From the NCBI RefSeq assembly GCF_000149955.1, contig NC_030992.1, positions 2,004,978 to 2,068,977 on the forward strand: 64,000 nucleotides of DNA. The letters run 5' to 3'. Each line of letters opens with the position of its first letter. The first letter of the stretch is position 1. The notes beneath the pieces are model-generated. The model was not told the origin of the DNA. It saw only the letters and a program-made list of their open reading frames with translations, and made no database searches. A program made the translations under genes and the position numbers. The stretch is from Fusarium oxysporum f. sp. lycopersici 4287. Taxonomy: Eukaryota > Ascomycota > Sordariomycetes > Hypocreales > Nectriaceae. Of this stretch, positions 22,491-33,742 are shown piece by piece.

Positions 22491-23085
22491 TTATTCGCGG
22501 CTCTCTGCCTCAGCCTGCTTCTGGAGATCGTGCTCAACACCACGCTGGCGGGTCTTGCCCTCAGCACGAAGCTCGTCGTAGTGAGCCTCCTGCTCCTTGT
22601 TGCCGGTGAGGTTGGAGACGGCGCCACCAAGAGTACCCTGGACACGCTCGCTGATGCCAGTGCCGAGATCACTGAGCTGACCCTTGGCCTCCTGGTTTCT
22701 ACCCTCGAGATTCTGCTCGTGGCCAGCCTTCTTCAGGGACTATCAATCATATTAGCAAAGTAAGCGCGATTCGAGTTATTCATCTTACCTCGCTGCCGAT
22801 GATTCCACCAACGGCCTCCTTAGCGGAGCCAGCAGTCTGGTTCCAAGAACCCTCAGTGCGGTTGGTGTCATCTTTGGCGGCGGCACCGGAGCCAGAGAGG
22901 GTGGCACCAGGGAGCTTGGCGGTAGCGTGGGACGCATCATGCTCGGCCTCGGCCTTCTGCTTCTTGAGGTCGCCAGCGGCCTGGTCGCTGGTGTTTCCAG
23001 TAAGACTACCAATAGCGCTCTGGACAGCACCGGAGGCGGAGTCGACGACGGACTTGAGAGTGGAAGGCTGGGGGGTATCAGACAT
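22491..23085 (-). CDS. CsbD-like stress-response protein
   Basis: Two exons (23085-22789 and 22739-22491) join in frame to 181 residues, starting MSDTPQPSTLKSVVDS. The protein is hydrophilic, Ala/Gly/Lys/Glu-rich and lacks membrane segments. It contains two related blocks. The first has VQSAIGSLTGNTSDQAAGD followed by a Lys/Glu helix, and the second VQGTLGGAVSNLTGNKEQEA followed by a similar helix. Between them is a CsbD-type segment, EGSWNQTAGSAKEAVGGIIG and AKGQLSDLGTG. Fungal relatives are small abundant proteins induced in stress or conidia, and some are named for binding mismatched or cruciform DNA. Function here is inferred only. MITE-like copies lie on both flanks. Confidence 0.85.
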
Positions 23086-24236
23086 GTTGGTGATTGATGG
23101 GTTTGGTGGGATTTGTGGTTTGTTTGTGCTTGTGTAGGTTGGAGTTCTTGATAGTGTTTGGATTTCAAGGATGTTGATGAAGGAATTAAGTTGAGTCGAA
23201 GGGCGGGAGAGGAGAACGCTTTATAGTAATTTGAAGGAAGTCCATCACGAAGGAAGATATCTCACCAAGGCAACTGCAGTGGCACAATGATGTCATTTCC
23301 GTTGAGAATTGCAGTGACGCGCCGCGCACAGGTATCTAGGCAGAGGTGGAAGGAGCTGTTAGCGGGCAGGAGCTTATGACGTCAACAAAGGAAGGCAGCA
23401 GGTACTCCCATAGGTAGATGTAATTCATCCACAAACGCCGGGAAGTCGCGATCCACGTTTCGGAGTGGTTGAGTAACGTAATAATATTTGATCAACCCCA
23501 TCACTTGATGTCGGTTGTTTGTACAGGAGTGTCAAGATCGAGATTTGAAGCAATGGACATCTTACATGCCCTCCATCAGGAAGCAAGAAAACTTGAGACC
23601 TTGATTGACGATGCCAAAATAAACTCGTCAAATAGTCCTCTAAGTTTGAGATAGTTTATCTAAGTCTTTTTGTCATTTAGGATAAAGTTCCTAGGTAGGT
23701 AGTAAGTTTTCTTTCCTCCCTCAGCATGAACAAGCGCTGTTTTTAGCCACGCATGTGATAATCAACATTCAAGCAAGACTCATACAAACTGTCACTTATC
23801 AAACACTAAAATGGAACATTGCGTCAGATATGGTACCACTTTAGAAGATAAAACGTGGTCGGCATGCGCAATAATGAATGGTCATGTCTCATTCTGTGCG
23901 ACTCTAGTCTTGATCTCAAACCAAACTCAACTCCGATTGTTTGTTTCATTTCCAACAGGCAAAGCACGTTCCCAGTGCTTGATGTGAATGAGAGGCGCCT
24001 GTTTATCGTCCTTTGATCCATCCCATGATTTGCAAGCCCCTTTGACCAATTGCTCCCTATTTTCGTCCTCAGAATGTAAAAGAAAGAGGTATCTCTGATA
24101 TTACAGTATGCTATACAGACACAACTGAGCCTCGCTTCAGCCGGTCGCCGTCATTAACGTCCTTCATTCATCCAGAGTAACTAAGACTGAACACGAAACT
24201 CTAGATGAACGGATAATCATCATCATCACAGCTTGC
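23086..24236. other. Intergenic region with MITE copy C
   Basis: It holds the promoter of the CsbD-like gene, MITE-like copy C (23,579-23,720) and the NFS1 3' flank. No other gene is seen. The 61-residue plus frame at 23469-23654 runs into the MITE and is not supported. Confidence 0.6.
23579..23720 (+). mobile_element. MITE-like element, copy C
   Basis: A 142-bp relative of copy B in the same orientation. The left end GGAAGCAAGAAAACTTGAG and the right end AAGTTTTCTTTCCTCCC are inverted repeats of about 17 bp. The core shares TCCTCTAAGTTTGAGATAGT and a CTAAGTCTTTTTGTCATTTA stretch with the core of B. It is more diverged than B in its sub-terminal palindrome. TCA is found at both borders and may be a target duplication, though 3 bp could be chance. 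Confidence 0.7.
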
Positions 24237-26004
24237 TTAGTGCTGGCTCCACTGAATGGTGTTCAGGTCGATGCCCTCCTGGACGAGCTCCCACAGAGGG
24301 CTTAGCTCTCGGAGGAAAGTGACACGCTCCTGCACCGCCTTGAGGACATAGTCAATCTCCGCTTCAGTGGTAAAGCGGCCGATACCGAATCGGATACTGC
24401 TGTGAGCGCTCTCATCACTGTTGCCAAGCGCACGTAGAACGTAGCTAGGCTCCAGTGAGGCCGAGGTACAAGCACTGCCCGAAGACAGGGCAATATCCTT
24501 AAGAGCCATCAGGAGAGACTCTCCCTCGACATAAGCAAAGGAAACGTTGACGCAACCGGGGTAGAAGGAGTCGGCAGCGCCGTTCTGTGTCGTGTGCTCC
24601 ATAGACAAAAGGCCGTTGAGCAGGCGATCTGAGAGATACTTAATGCGCTTGGTGTCGTACTATAAATAGGTCAGTATCTCATGTACGTAGACATGGACAA
24701 AACACAAGACTGAAAGACATTGTAGATCAGACAGAAGCTTCGATCAACACGGCCGGCCTTGTCACGGGCCATTCAGAAAGCCATGCATGTGTAGAGCAAC
24801 TCATCATATGTACAGAGAGAGGTTTAAGAAAGTTATGAGTACTTACTGCCATCTCCTCCTTGGCAATGCGACAAGCCTCGCCAAAGCCGGCAACGAGGGA
24901 GGGAGCAAGAGTTCCACTTCGGAGACCTCGTTCCTGACCACCGCCGGTAATAAGAGGGTCCAGTCTGACCCTAGGTCGCCTTCGGACATAACAGGCACCA
25001 ATACCCTTGGGACCATAAATTTTATGTGAAGAAATTGACATCAAGTCAATATTCATGGCGTTGACATCGAGGGGAATCTTGCCCACAGCTTGGGCAGCGT
25101 CAGTATGGAAGAAGATCTTCTTCGATCGGCACAGCTTGCCGATTTGCTCAATAGGCTGAATCACACCAATCTCGTTGTTGACAGTCATGATACTGACGAG
25201 GGCAGTCTCGGGTCGAATAGCGGCCTCCAGGTCCTCCATTCGGATGAGACCGTTGTTCTGAACAGGGAGATATGTGACCTCGAAGCCCTCATCCTGGAGA
25301 TGGCGGCAGCTGTCGAGCACGCACTTGTGCTCAGTCTGTGTTGTGATGATGTGCTTCTTCTTGCCAGATCGACCAAAGAAGCGAGCGACACCCTTGATAC
25401 TCATGTTATTACTCTCGGTGGCACCGCTGGTGAAGATGATCTCCTTGGAGTCAGCACCAATAAGCTTGGCGACGTGCTCACGCGCATCTTCTACGGCCTT
25501 CTCACTCTCCCAGCCATAAGCATGTGTCCGCGAATGGGGGTTGCCGTAGACGCCAACATAGAATGGCATCATTGCATCGAGAACTCGAGGATCGACGGGT
25601 GTTGTGGCCTGCATGTCGAGGTAGATGGGACGCTGGCCCTCTTCCATAACTGCTGCTTGCTTCAGGACTTCTATTTGGGATAATTAGCCTCAATATAAAA
25701 AAAATCTCACTCACTAGGCAGAGCGGGACAAGATGCACTTACCAGCCATTGGGCTAACGCTAGCATTGGAGGGAGTATCAGGAGGAGGGATGTCAGCAAA
25801 GGCCTTCTTATCGAGCTTGATAGCCGTCTCAACCTGAGCGTTGTCCCTCTTGGTCTCGGATACATATCCACGTTGTGATGTGCGCCTCGCCACGACAGCT
25901 GCGCGAGCCATACCTCGCAGAGGAGCTACAGTGACGCGAAAGGCTGGGCTCAAGCCAACTCGGCCCGCCGAGCGCAGGGCGCATGAAGCGATATTGGAAG
26001 ACAT
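24237..26004 (-). CDS. NFS1: Cysteine desulfurase, mitochondrial
   Basis: Nfs1 is the pyridoxal-phosphate enzyme that takes sulfur from cysteine for Fe-S cluster assembly on Isu in mitochondria, and for tRNA thiolation. Three exons (26004-25743, 25670-24847, 24659-24237) join in frame to 502 residues. The N-terminus [17 protein letters not shown] is Arg/Ser/Ala-rich with no acidic residues, a typical presequence. Visible motifs are [29 protein letters not shown], the cofactor lysine in [10 protein letters not shown] (Lys304), [12 protein letters not shown] and the mobile loop SGSACTSAS with catalytic Cys426. The C-terminus NTIQWSQH is the conserved Isu-contacting end. The second intron is 187 nt, longer than most here. 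An in-frame ATG 27 nt upstream gives a slightly longer alternative start. Confidence 0.97.
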
Positions 26005-27246
26005 TATGAATTGAATGTCTGGCAGTTGCAAGGACGAAGAAACGTCAAGCTAAGCCAGTGGGAAGAAGAAGAGAAGAAGTGAATTTTGGTGGAGGAGGCG
26101 TTGAGCTCCAGGTCCAAGATTTGTCATTAGCTTGTCGGCTCGGGGTCCTCGGTGATAAGCCTCCGGCAGATTCGGCACGGCCATTGGCTGAAAAAGCCGG
26201 GGAGCGGCAGAAGGTGCGCTCTTTAGGTCCTAGGTTACGGCGGAGGAGAAGATGGAAAAGTCATTATTTCGTGGCGAGATGTTGTAACGGGGAGGTAATC
26301 GATGCGACGTTCTTTGCAGGGCCTTTCCAGGTGTTATCTGCTCTCTGTGCATCCCGTCCGCTGCAGGCTGCCAGTTCAGAGCCTCAACCTCAGGGACCCC
26401 AGTACACTCAGACCTTGTTCTTGGTGCGGTGCGGAGGGTTAGGTTCCTATTGCGGTGCAGGCGGAGTTTTCGTTGAACCTTCAATTCACCGAAACCGACA
26501 GGCACGGGCATACATATTATTCTCTGCATGCGCCTCTCCGGGCATTTCCCCATTCCCCAAGGTTGAACTACCTGCAGTACCTATGTAAAAGAAAGGGCTT
26601 GTGGCTCGGGTCCCTGGAAGCTGTCAAGAGTGACGCAACGCCCATGACGCAGTGGACGCAGTGGCTATAGTCCCTGAGGTCACTCCTCTGAAATCCAAAC
26701 CCTGAGTAAATGACTGCTCCGGCCAACTCGGTATTTAAAAAAAGGTATATGGTTCAAGACAAAACCACGTTATCAGAACATTGAGCTCACGTCTAAATAC
26801 TTTGATATACTCCGTACCTACCTTTTTTCCCTGTCAGTCTGATACTTAATAGTCCCTGACTGCCATTGTCATCTCAGCTTCCCCCATGTGTCCCTATTAT
26901 TTCTTCAACCTCCTGATAGCCACAGCATCGGAAACCGGCAGGCTTGGCAGCAAGGCAAAGGATGGGCTGGGCAGCAAAAAAGGTCCAGTGAGGGAACTTA
27001 AACCTGGGAGCTAAGCTAAAACACAGCCACACAAGTGGACGTCACCGTTCTACGACTCACTCAGTCATGTTCTGGGCTGTCCTGCCCTGTCATAATCGAG
27101 AGCTTCATAAGTTGCCTTCTCGTCTAACTTTGGCGGCCTCGCGATCTGAGGGTTTTCGCGATACTCACTCACTCTTCTTCCACCCACCACCGACTCTACT
27201 CCTGGCATCACTAGAATAATCTAACAGCTATCGCCGCGCTCTCGCC
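26005..27246. promoter_or_regulatory. Divergent promoter region, NFS1/RVS167
   Basis: A 1.24-kb space between two divergent start codons. A 176-codon plus frame at 26058-26588 begins at GTG and lies in the NFS1 leader, so it is not taken as a gene. The RVS167-proximal end (about 27,120-27,240) is CT-rich, typical of a fungal leader. Confidence 0.55.
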
Positions 27247-28744
27247 ATGAGCTTCAAAGGCTTCCAGAAGAGCCTCACTCGGGTAAGCCGTGCCCCTCAC
27301 TTGATGGTGCTTGGATTTCCAGCATGTCTCGCGCGCACAAAACGCCATTTGCGCGCGGCTAAAGAGTCGAGACACGCCATCATGACGAGACACACGATCT
27401 CAAGTACTAATATATCTTGCTCTTAGGCCCCGCAACAATTCAAGTCCAAATTCAACATCGGCGAGCATACCAAAGATGCTGTCTACATCGATGCCGAACG
27501 TCGTTTCCAGGAACTCGAGACTGAGACCAAGAAGCTCCACGATGAGTCCAAAAAGTACTTCGAGTCCATCAATGGCATGCTCTCCCATCAGATCGAGTTC
27601 AGCAAGGCCATGACCGAAGTCTACAAGCCCATCTCGGGTCGCATGTCAGACCCAGACTCAATGAAGATAGAGGGTAACCCCGAAGGCATCCGTGCTTGCG
27701 AAGAATACGAGGCTGTAGTCAAGGACCTGCAAGAGACGTTGGCCCCGGAGTTAGAAATGATAGAATCTAGGATTATCCGTCCCGCTAACGAGTTGCTCGA
27801 CGTCGTCAAGGTGATACGCAAGACCGCCCTCAAGCGTGAACACAAGAGACTCGACTACGACCGACACCGCACAACCCTCAAGAAGCTGCAGGACAAGAAA
27901 GAGCGCACTGCCAAGGACGAAAAGGCAATGTGGAAGGCCGAAGGAGACGTCGAGCAAGCCACCCAGGACTTCAACTACTTCAACGACCTCCTCAAGGACG
28001 AGCTACCCAAGCTGTTCCAGCTTGAGCGCGAATTCATCCAGCCCCTCTTCCAATCGTTCTACTACATGCAGCTCAACATCTTCTACACACTCCATGAGAA
28101 GATGCAAAATTGCGACATCGGTTATTTCGATCTCACGCTCGACATTGAGGATGCTTTCCATGAGAAGCGCGGCGACATTCAAGAACAGGCCGAAGCGCTG
28201 TCCATCTGTCGCTTCAAGACTACCGGTCGCCCGCGACCTGTGCGATACGGAGCCAAGCCTGCCCTAGAAGGCCCCAAGCAGCCCGCACTCCTTACACAGG
28301 GAGGCGAGGGTTCCAAACCGTCAAGCAGCACTGTGACGAGCCCCAAAATTGGTGGCTATCAACGCCCCGCCTCGACCGCCAACGAAGGTGCCGCTCCTCC
28401 GCCGTACACTCCTCCAACAGGCGCCAATGCAGGCCTAGCCGCCATCGCCGCTGGCAAGAAGAAGCCACCGCCCCCTAAGCCCAAGCCCAAGCCCATGCGC
28501 CTCACGGCCCCGGGAGTTGAGACTGTAACGGCTCTTTACGATTACGCTGCGCAAGCCGAGGGCGATCTAAGTTTCCGAGCTGGTGACGTTATCGAGATTG
28601 TCACAAGGACACAGAACGAGAACGAATGGTGGACTGGACGACTGCAAGGCAAGGAGGGGCAGTTCCCAGGTGAGTGCTGTTGGTTGTCGAGATCTCATCA
28701 GGTACTAACAGAGAACAGGCAATTATGTCCAGCTCAACAGCTGA
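27247..28744 (+). CDS. RVS167: BAR/SH3 protein, Rvs167-like amphiphysin/endophilin family
   Basis: Three exons (27247-27282, 27427-28669, 28719-28744) join in frame to 434 residues. Residues about 1-250 form a BAR domain. It starts MSFKGFQKSLTRAPQQ with FKSKFNIGEHTKDAVY, and has long Lys/Glu coiled helices such as LKREHKRLDYDRHR and LFQLEREFIQPLFQSFYYMQ. A Pro/Ser/Gly-rich linker with KKPPPPKPKPKP follows (about 255-365). The C-terminal SH3 domain has the hallmark ALYDYAAQAEGDLSF, ENEWWTGRL and G-NYVQLNS, with its last residues coded by the 26-nt third exon. Rvs167 senses membrane curvature and links actin to vesicle scission in endocytosis. Confidence 0.95.
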
Positions 28745-30446
28745 AGAGTGTGATCGTTGCATTGGTCACGAAGGAGATCTAATCCGTGATAAGACCTCCA
28801 CTACTTCGATACCTGGACACGAAACGAAACAACTCATCAAAACTTGCTTACAATAGACACTCATAATTCAGAGGGCAGCTTCAGTCGAAGGTAGATATCG
28901 GGAAGGCCAAGGCGCATGGATGAAGCACAGGAGGCTGAGACGTGAAGATGAAACAACAGTCCGTGGTGTTAACTCGATGTCCTGGAAACGAAATGCAAGG
29001 ACCCTTCGTTTCTGGAGATGCAAGGAGCCTCTGTGGCCAAGGAAGAAGATGGGGCATGTCTGGCGTTAATGGATAGGGCTTTTGCTGTCTGCAGAAGCAG
29101 ATAATACAAACTACTATATATTCAATCAATCCGTGCACGATAGCCTTGTAGCTTCTAGTTGTGAGCCACTGGAGAGTCGGGCTTGTACGGCTTGTATGAA
29201 TCATAGGCATGTTAATGGCCTCTTAGGGCAAGCATTTAGCCATGTCAGACAACATGGTTTAATTGCTCTAAACTCGCGCAGTATACTCTAAACGTTATTA
29301 GTGAGGCATGGGTCTGCATGTTAGTTACTGCATACATGCCAGAGCCTGCTTTCATCAAAGCGTATCAGGTTTTGACGAGGTTGAATGAGGCTCAAAAATG
29401 GGGTTGGCCCCTCAGGGATCTCAACAGGGGGCATACACCATCAAAGCACATGAAAGATGTCGTGTAATTGGCCAATCCTGGAATATTGGCTGAATGGGCA
29501 ATCGGTACCATCAGCAGGTACCACAGCCTGATTTCACAGCTGAATACCAATCGCACCACAAACAGCTGCTTCAGGGTAAAATCAGGATATTCATGAGTGT
29601 TGTTGTTGAGCTGAGCTTGAAGCAAAGACTGCTCGGGATTGAAGTACATATTTACCTGTCTGGTTTGCCTCACGGAGTGGCAGGCTTGTAGAATATCGAC
29701 TATACTTCTTAGGGCTGAACCGCCGTACAACACCAGCAGAGCCTCTTCCTTCACTCTCTGGAACGAGTTACACCATGTTCATCGTTAGTACGACGATTAG
29801 TTCAACCGCGCCGCGAGACTAATTGCTTAGTACAACGATGGGTCAATTCAACCTGTTGTAGACTTGGCTCTTATACGTTATTGACGGACTCTGAAGACAC
29901 ATGCGTAACCTAGACTCTACACCATCTCGATATCCTCGTGACGTCGAGGACTTGCCTATCGAGGTCAAGCTTTGGTCACCTTGATCTAAATAGAAAAAAA
30001 AAAGCAGTAACACTATTCTCGAAAAATGTAGCACGCGAGCTTAGACTCTTCTAAGCGATCGTCAGCTAAAAAGAGCCTCATTCTCTGCGAAACTTGCTCT
30101 TGACCCAAACACCAACCAACCACGAATTTCCAACTCGCTATGATTGCTCCTTTTCGACTAATCGAATTTGAGAACAAAGATATGGGGCGTCCACGAATTC
30201 GTTGGCATTCCTTGGAGCGGGGGTAGGCTCCTTGGACGCGATAAGGCTGTGAATCTGGACTCGGAACTCAAGGACTCTTGCGGCTCTGCTCCCCTCTTCT
30301 TGTCTCATGAGGGACTTTATAACGACCGGGGCGCTGTGAATAGCGTCGTATCTTGTATACAGCTCGGTGTATCTTCTCACTTGTGAACATGAACCCACGC
30401 CGCTCAACAGGATCTTGTCTCCTCGCTCTCTCCTCGCAGCATCGCC
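28745..30446. other. Intergenic interval
   Basis: 1.7 kb with no recognisable gene. The 120-residue minus frame at 29392-29754 begins at a GTG and has no family features. The last 300 nt would be the F-box gene promoter. Confidence 0.55.
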
Positions 30447-32347
30447 ATGAGCATTCTCAAACTACCTGTCGAGATTGTTTCTCTTCTTGTTGAGTTACTC
30501 AACGTTGAAGATGTGTTCAACTTGGCTCTATCCTGCAAATCTTTGACCTACATTCTCTACGATAGACGAATGTGTCGTCTTGCACTCTTGGTTCGTCCCA
30601 GCCTCTTGTCTTAGTGAGATAGTCCCCGCTGACAACATCTCAGAAGGCACCGTATTCCGCAGAGGCTCAGGAGGCGCAGTCTACCAAGGACTTCCCAAGG
30701 TCATTCCGTAAGCTTGCTAAGCGGCGAATGGCTGTCCAGGCAGCGGAGCCATGGATGGTTGCTATAGTTGCCATGGCAGATCGTTTCATTTATACAAATG
30801 GACACTTGTGCTACACTGTTAATAGCAACCATCTCCGTGTCCTCAGCACACTCGACAAAAAGTCCACGTCTGAAAGGATAGTCGATGTTCCGCTACTCCT
30901 CAAGCTCGCAGTAAGAGATTACGATCCTCGAAGACCGCATACATTTGAACCCCTTTACTACGCTGAGGGCGTCTTATCATGTCTTGCCACTCAAGTTCTC
31001 GAAGACTCCACCACGAGCAATTGGCTTGTCATCTTCGAGCTCAGAGAATCTCCCACATGGGTTGTCGTACAAAGGCCGTGTTCAAGACACCCGCTATTTG
31101 TACGCAATGACAAGAATTACCTGTTCTGGGGTTCAAAATCAAATGCCGGACTAGACGGTAGCTACAGATGGGGTATTCATTGCCTCAATCTCCAGACTCG
31201 CAAGTGGTCAGATCCACAGCTGATTCTATGGGACCTCGACGGGGAAAGTATAGGGTCTGACATCTGCTTTGAAATAATCGATGGTCAATTTTACTGTGTT
31301 TCGAACACGTTCAGAACAGAAGCCGACGATGGAATGCGCAACAACTTCTACCAAGTTGTGAGGTTCCCTGTGGACAACGCGGTCCATGACAAATGCGAGA
31401 AGCCTCCGATGCGTAACCTCTGGCGTCTCCATGACTTAGAGGGCGCAGTTGACGAGCGTTGGACTTCATTACAGCTCGCTAAAGACGAGAGAACAGGCAA
31501 TCTCTTCATTGTCGAGACTCGAAAGGAGTGGTTCCCGGGAAATGCAGGCAGCCAGAGGACGTGCTACAAAAAGGCGCTTCACTTTCACAAACAAGAAGAA
31601 GCCCCTCAGCCAGAGCCTTCTCTGCCCACTCCGCCAGATTCGACCGTGGATAGCCTCGAAGACGATGAATGGAGTAGCGAGGATCATATTGAAGAACGAT
31701 CGAATGAGACAATCCACATTGGTGACGGCCCATCTGATGCCAAAGCATACACCCTCCAAGAATGCTTTGTGCGTTCATACAACCCATCGTGCGATGCTTT
31801 CATCGACCTTGTTTCTGAGGCTTACAGCCCTGACTCGATGTTGCAGCTCAGAGTACAGCCCAAGAAACGAGAACCGTCAGTCAATATATGGCCACGAGAC
31901 CAAGAAACATGCCACTACAATAGTGACTTGGCTCAGCTCCAAGGCGTTGTCAACCCCATCCAGCCTGTTCAAGGGATCGAATGGTCTATGGATGAGCGAA
32001 TCTTGGTGTATTCACCAACTCATATGGCCTACGGACAATTGAGGCCCATCATCCTCATGTCGTTCGACCCAGAATATGTTCTTCAGCGCTTTCCGAATTA
32101 TGCAACACAAACTCAAGGTGTAAATGGCCATCTCGGTGCCTCTGCCCGTTCGGAAACAAGTAGCGGACAGAAAGGCATACTATGGTCATCAAACCAGGAT
32201 TTTGATGAGTCTGCCTCGCCAGAAAAGAATGATCCCAACGCATCTGCCAACTTTGTCAGATCACGCCCCTCGCTTTACCAGACGATGAGTATGGGAAACG
32301 GGAATGCACATGGTTTTGATCTCTCATACCCATGCCCTTGGCGATGA
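30447..32347 (+). CDS. F-box domain protein
   Basis: Two exons (30447-30590 and 30644-32347) join in frame to 615 residues. The first exon codes an F-box: MSILKLPVEIVSLLVELL, then NVEDVFNLALSCKSLTYIL (residues about 5-38). F-box proteins bind Skp1 and present substrates to SCF ubiquitin ligases. The remaining 560 residues have repeated beta-strand-like patterns with aromatic residues (WLVIFELRESPTWVVV, WGIHCLNLQTRKWSD, FYQVVRFPV), which may form a propeller-like substrate domain. An acidic Pro/Glu/Ser insert lies at about 370-410. It resembles the many orphan F-box proteins of filamentous ascomycetes. The substrate is unknown. Confidence 0.82.
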
Positions 32348-32351
32348 ACTC

Positions 32352-32380
32352 GTGCGTGTGTGTGCGTGTGTGTGTGTGTG
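32352..32380 (+). repeat. GT/GCGT microsatellite
   Basis: About 14 GT-type dinucleotides with two GC interruptions, starting 4 nt after the F-box stop codon. Confidence 0.85.
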
Positions 32381-33374
32381 GAAGAGGCCTCGGTTCTATT
32401 GCGTGGCCTTGAGGCCTTCCATAGCCCTGTCAGGGATCGTCTTGGAGCAACACATTGCTACAAATATGAGAAAGTATAGTCAGTAATAATAGAACCTCAC
32501 GGGATTATACAGGACGCCACAGTAATACAGTGAATTCTCGGCAAGGAAACAAGACGGTCAAGATAATCATGTCATATGCAGGTGACCCGTTCATGAATGT
32601 ATGTATGTAAACCTTGTGTACACTCAGGTTCATGAAGAGGCAGGTTCAGGCAGCGCAACCTCATACGCTGGGTCCAGGTATAATGACAGTTTGGGTGACA
32701 CGACAACTCACTATAGACTCAAGATTGAAGTATGAATTCTTCAGGCAGTTTCATTCAACCCTTTCACAAGTCATTAGGAACATCAGAATGAAGAGCCTCA
32801 GCCTCTCGTCTGATGGTTCGCCTGAAGCTATTTCCCAGCTTTGACAAGGCGACTGCATCCGTCAATGCCGCAAAGATAAATCCGATTCTGTCACTTGACA
32901 TATGATTGTAAATTCCAATGTGATAGGTAGCTTAGTAGCCAGTAATTTCTACTAGAGCTTGACCAGTTGGGATCCTGGATCAACTCTAACCACACATCTT
33001 CCGCTTTCAACTCTGCGTATCGTAAAGATGAGGCAAGCAGAATAAGGGAAATTGCAACACTATATGCCAGCCAAGTTGCCGCAGTGCATTCCTCGTTTGG
33101 TCTATGTTCACAACATGCGCAAACGTCGGGTTGGGGCGGTCGACCCAGCTGTCTTTCGGTTATGTTTATGGGAGCTGGCGAACACTTCGAGGGTCTGGGA
33201 AATGATATATCATATCATGTTTTATCGTCGTCTGGTATTAACAGGTACTCATTATGACTGCAACTTCGAGATTGAAGGTTGATAGTGTAATGCATGCTTC
33301 AAATATGTGTAGACACATCCCGTAGAGTCATAAGTGCAAGAATTTGAATGCGTGTTCACCCTCATACATCTTCT

Positions 33375-33635
33375 TTATACATGTTCACCCTCAACTGCTC
33401 TCCAGAGAAACCCCATGCAGTCTCTCTTCTGCGCTTCGACTGAGAACAAGACATGAAAACCCCTTCCTGAGACATCCAGAAGACACATCAAGATGCATGC
33501 CGATGCCCATATGACAAGAATGAAAGGGCCAAACCAAAAAATCCGCCCATGGACGGCATCAACCGCATTTTGGACCCAGGTCCCGAGACGCCAGATCACA
33601 ATTCGACATCCAGTAATAAAGATTAAGAAGTACAT
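33375..33635 (-). CDS. Doubtful small two-helix membrane ORF
   Basis: An ATG-started 86-residue frame with two hydrophobic stretches, FLIFITGCRIVIW near the start and FWFGPFILVIWASACILMCL in the middle, ending in a hydrophilic tail. There is no family resemblance, and it lies in the downstream flank of the large minus-strand gene. It could be chance. Confidence 0.2.
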   Translation of the reverse strand: MYFLIFITGCRIVIWRLGTWVQNAVDAVHGRIFWFGPFILVIWASACILMCLLDVSGRGFHVLFSVEAQKRDCMGFLWRAVEGEHV

Positions 33636-33742
33636 GAGCTCATGAGCGTATAGATCCTCGTCTAGAACGTTTTTTTTTTCGCAAAAAGTGACGGCAAAAA
33701 ATAAATCAGGTCGTAGGCATAGACAACAAGTGTTGTCATCGA

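Larger units (their letters stand above)
32348..33742. other. Convergent interval
   Basis: 1.4 kb between convergent stops. It holds a GT microsatellite just after the F-box stop and a small frame on the minus strand (33,375-33,635) discussed separately. Confidence 0.55.

Noticed and set aside
26058..26588. A 176-codon plus frame upstream of NFS1
   Set aside because: It begins at a GTG, lies in the divergent promoter and has no domain or coding pattern.
29392..29754. A 120-codon minus frame
   Set aside because: It starts at GTG, has no domain features, and no splice-linked neighbours.
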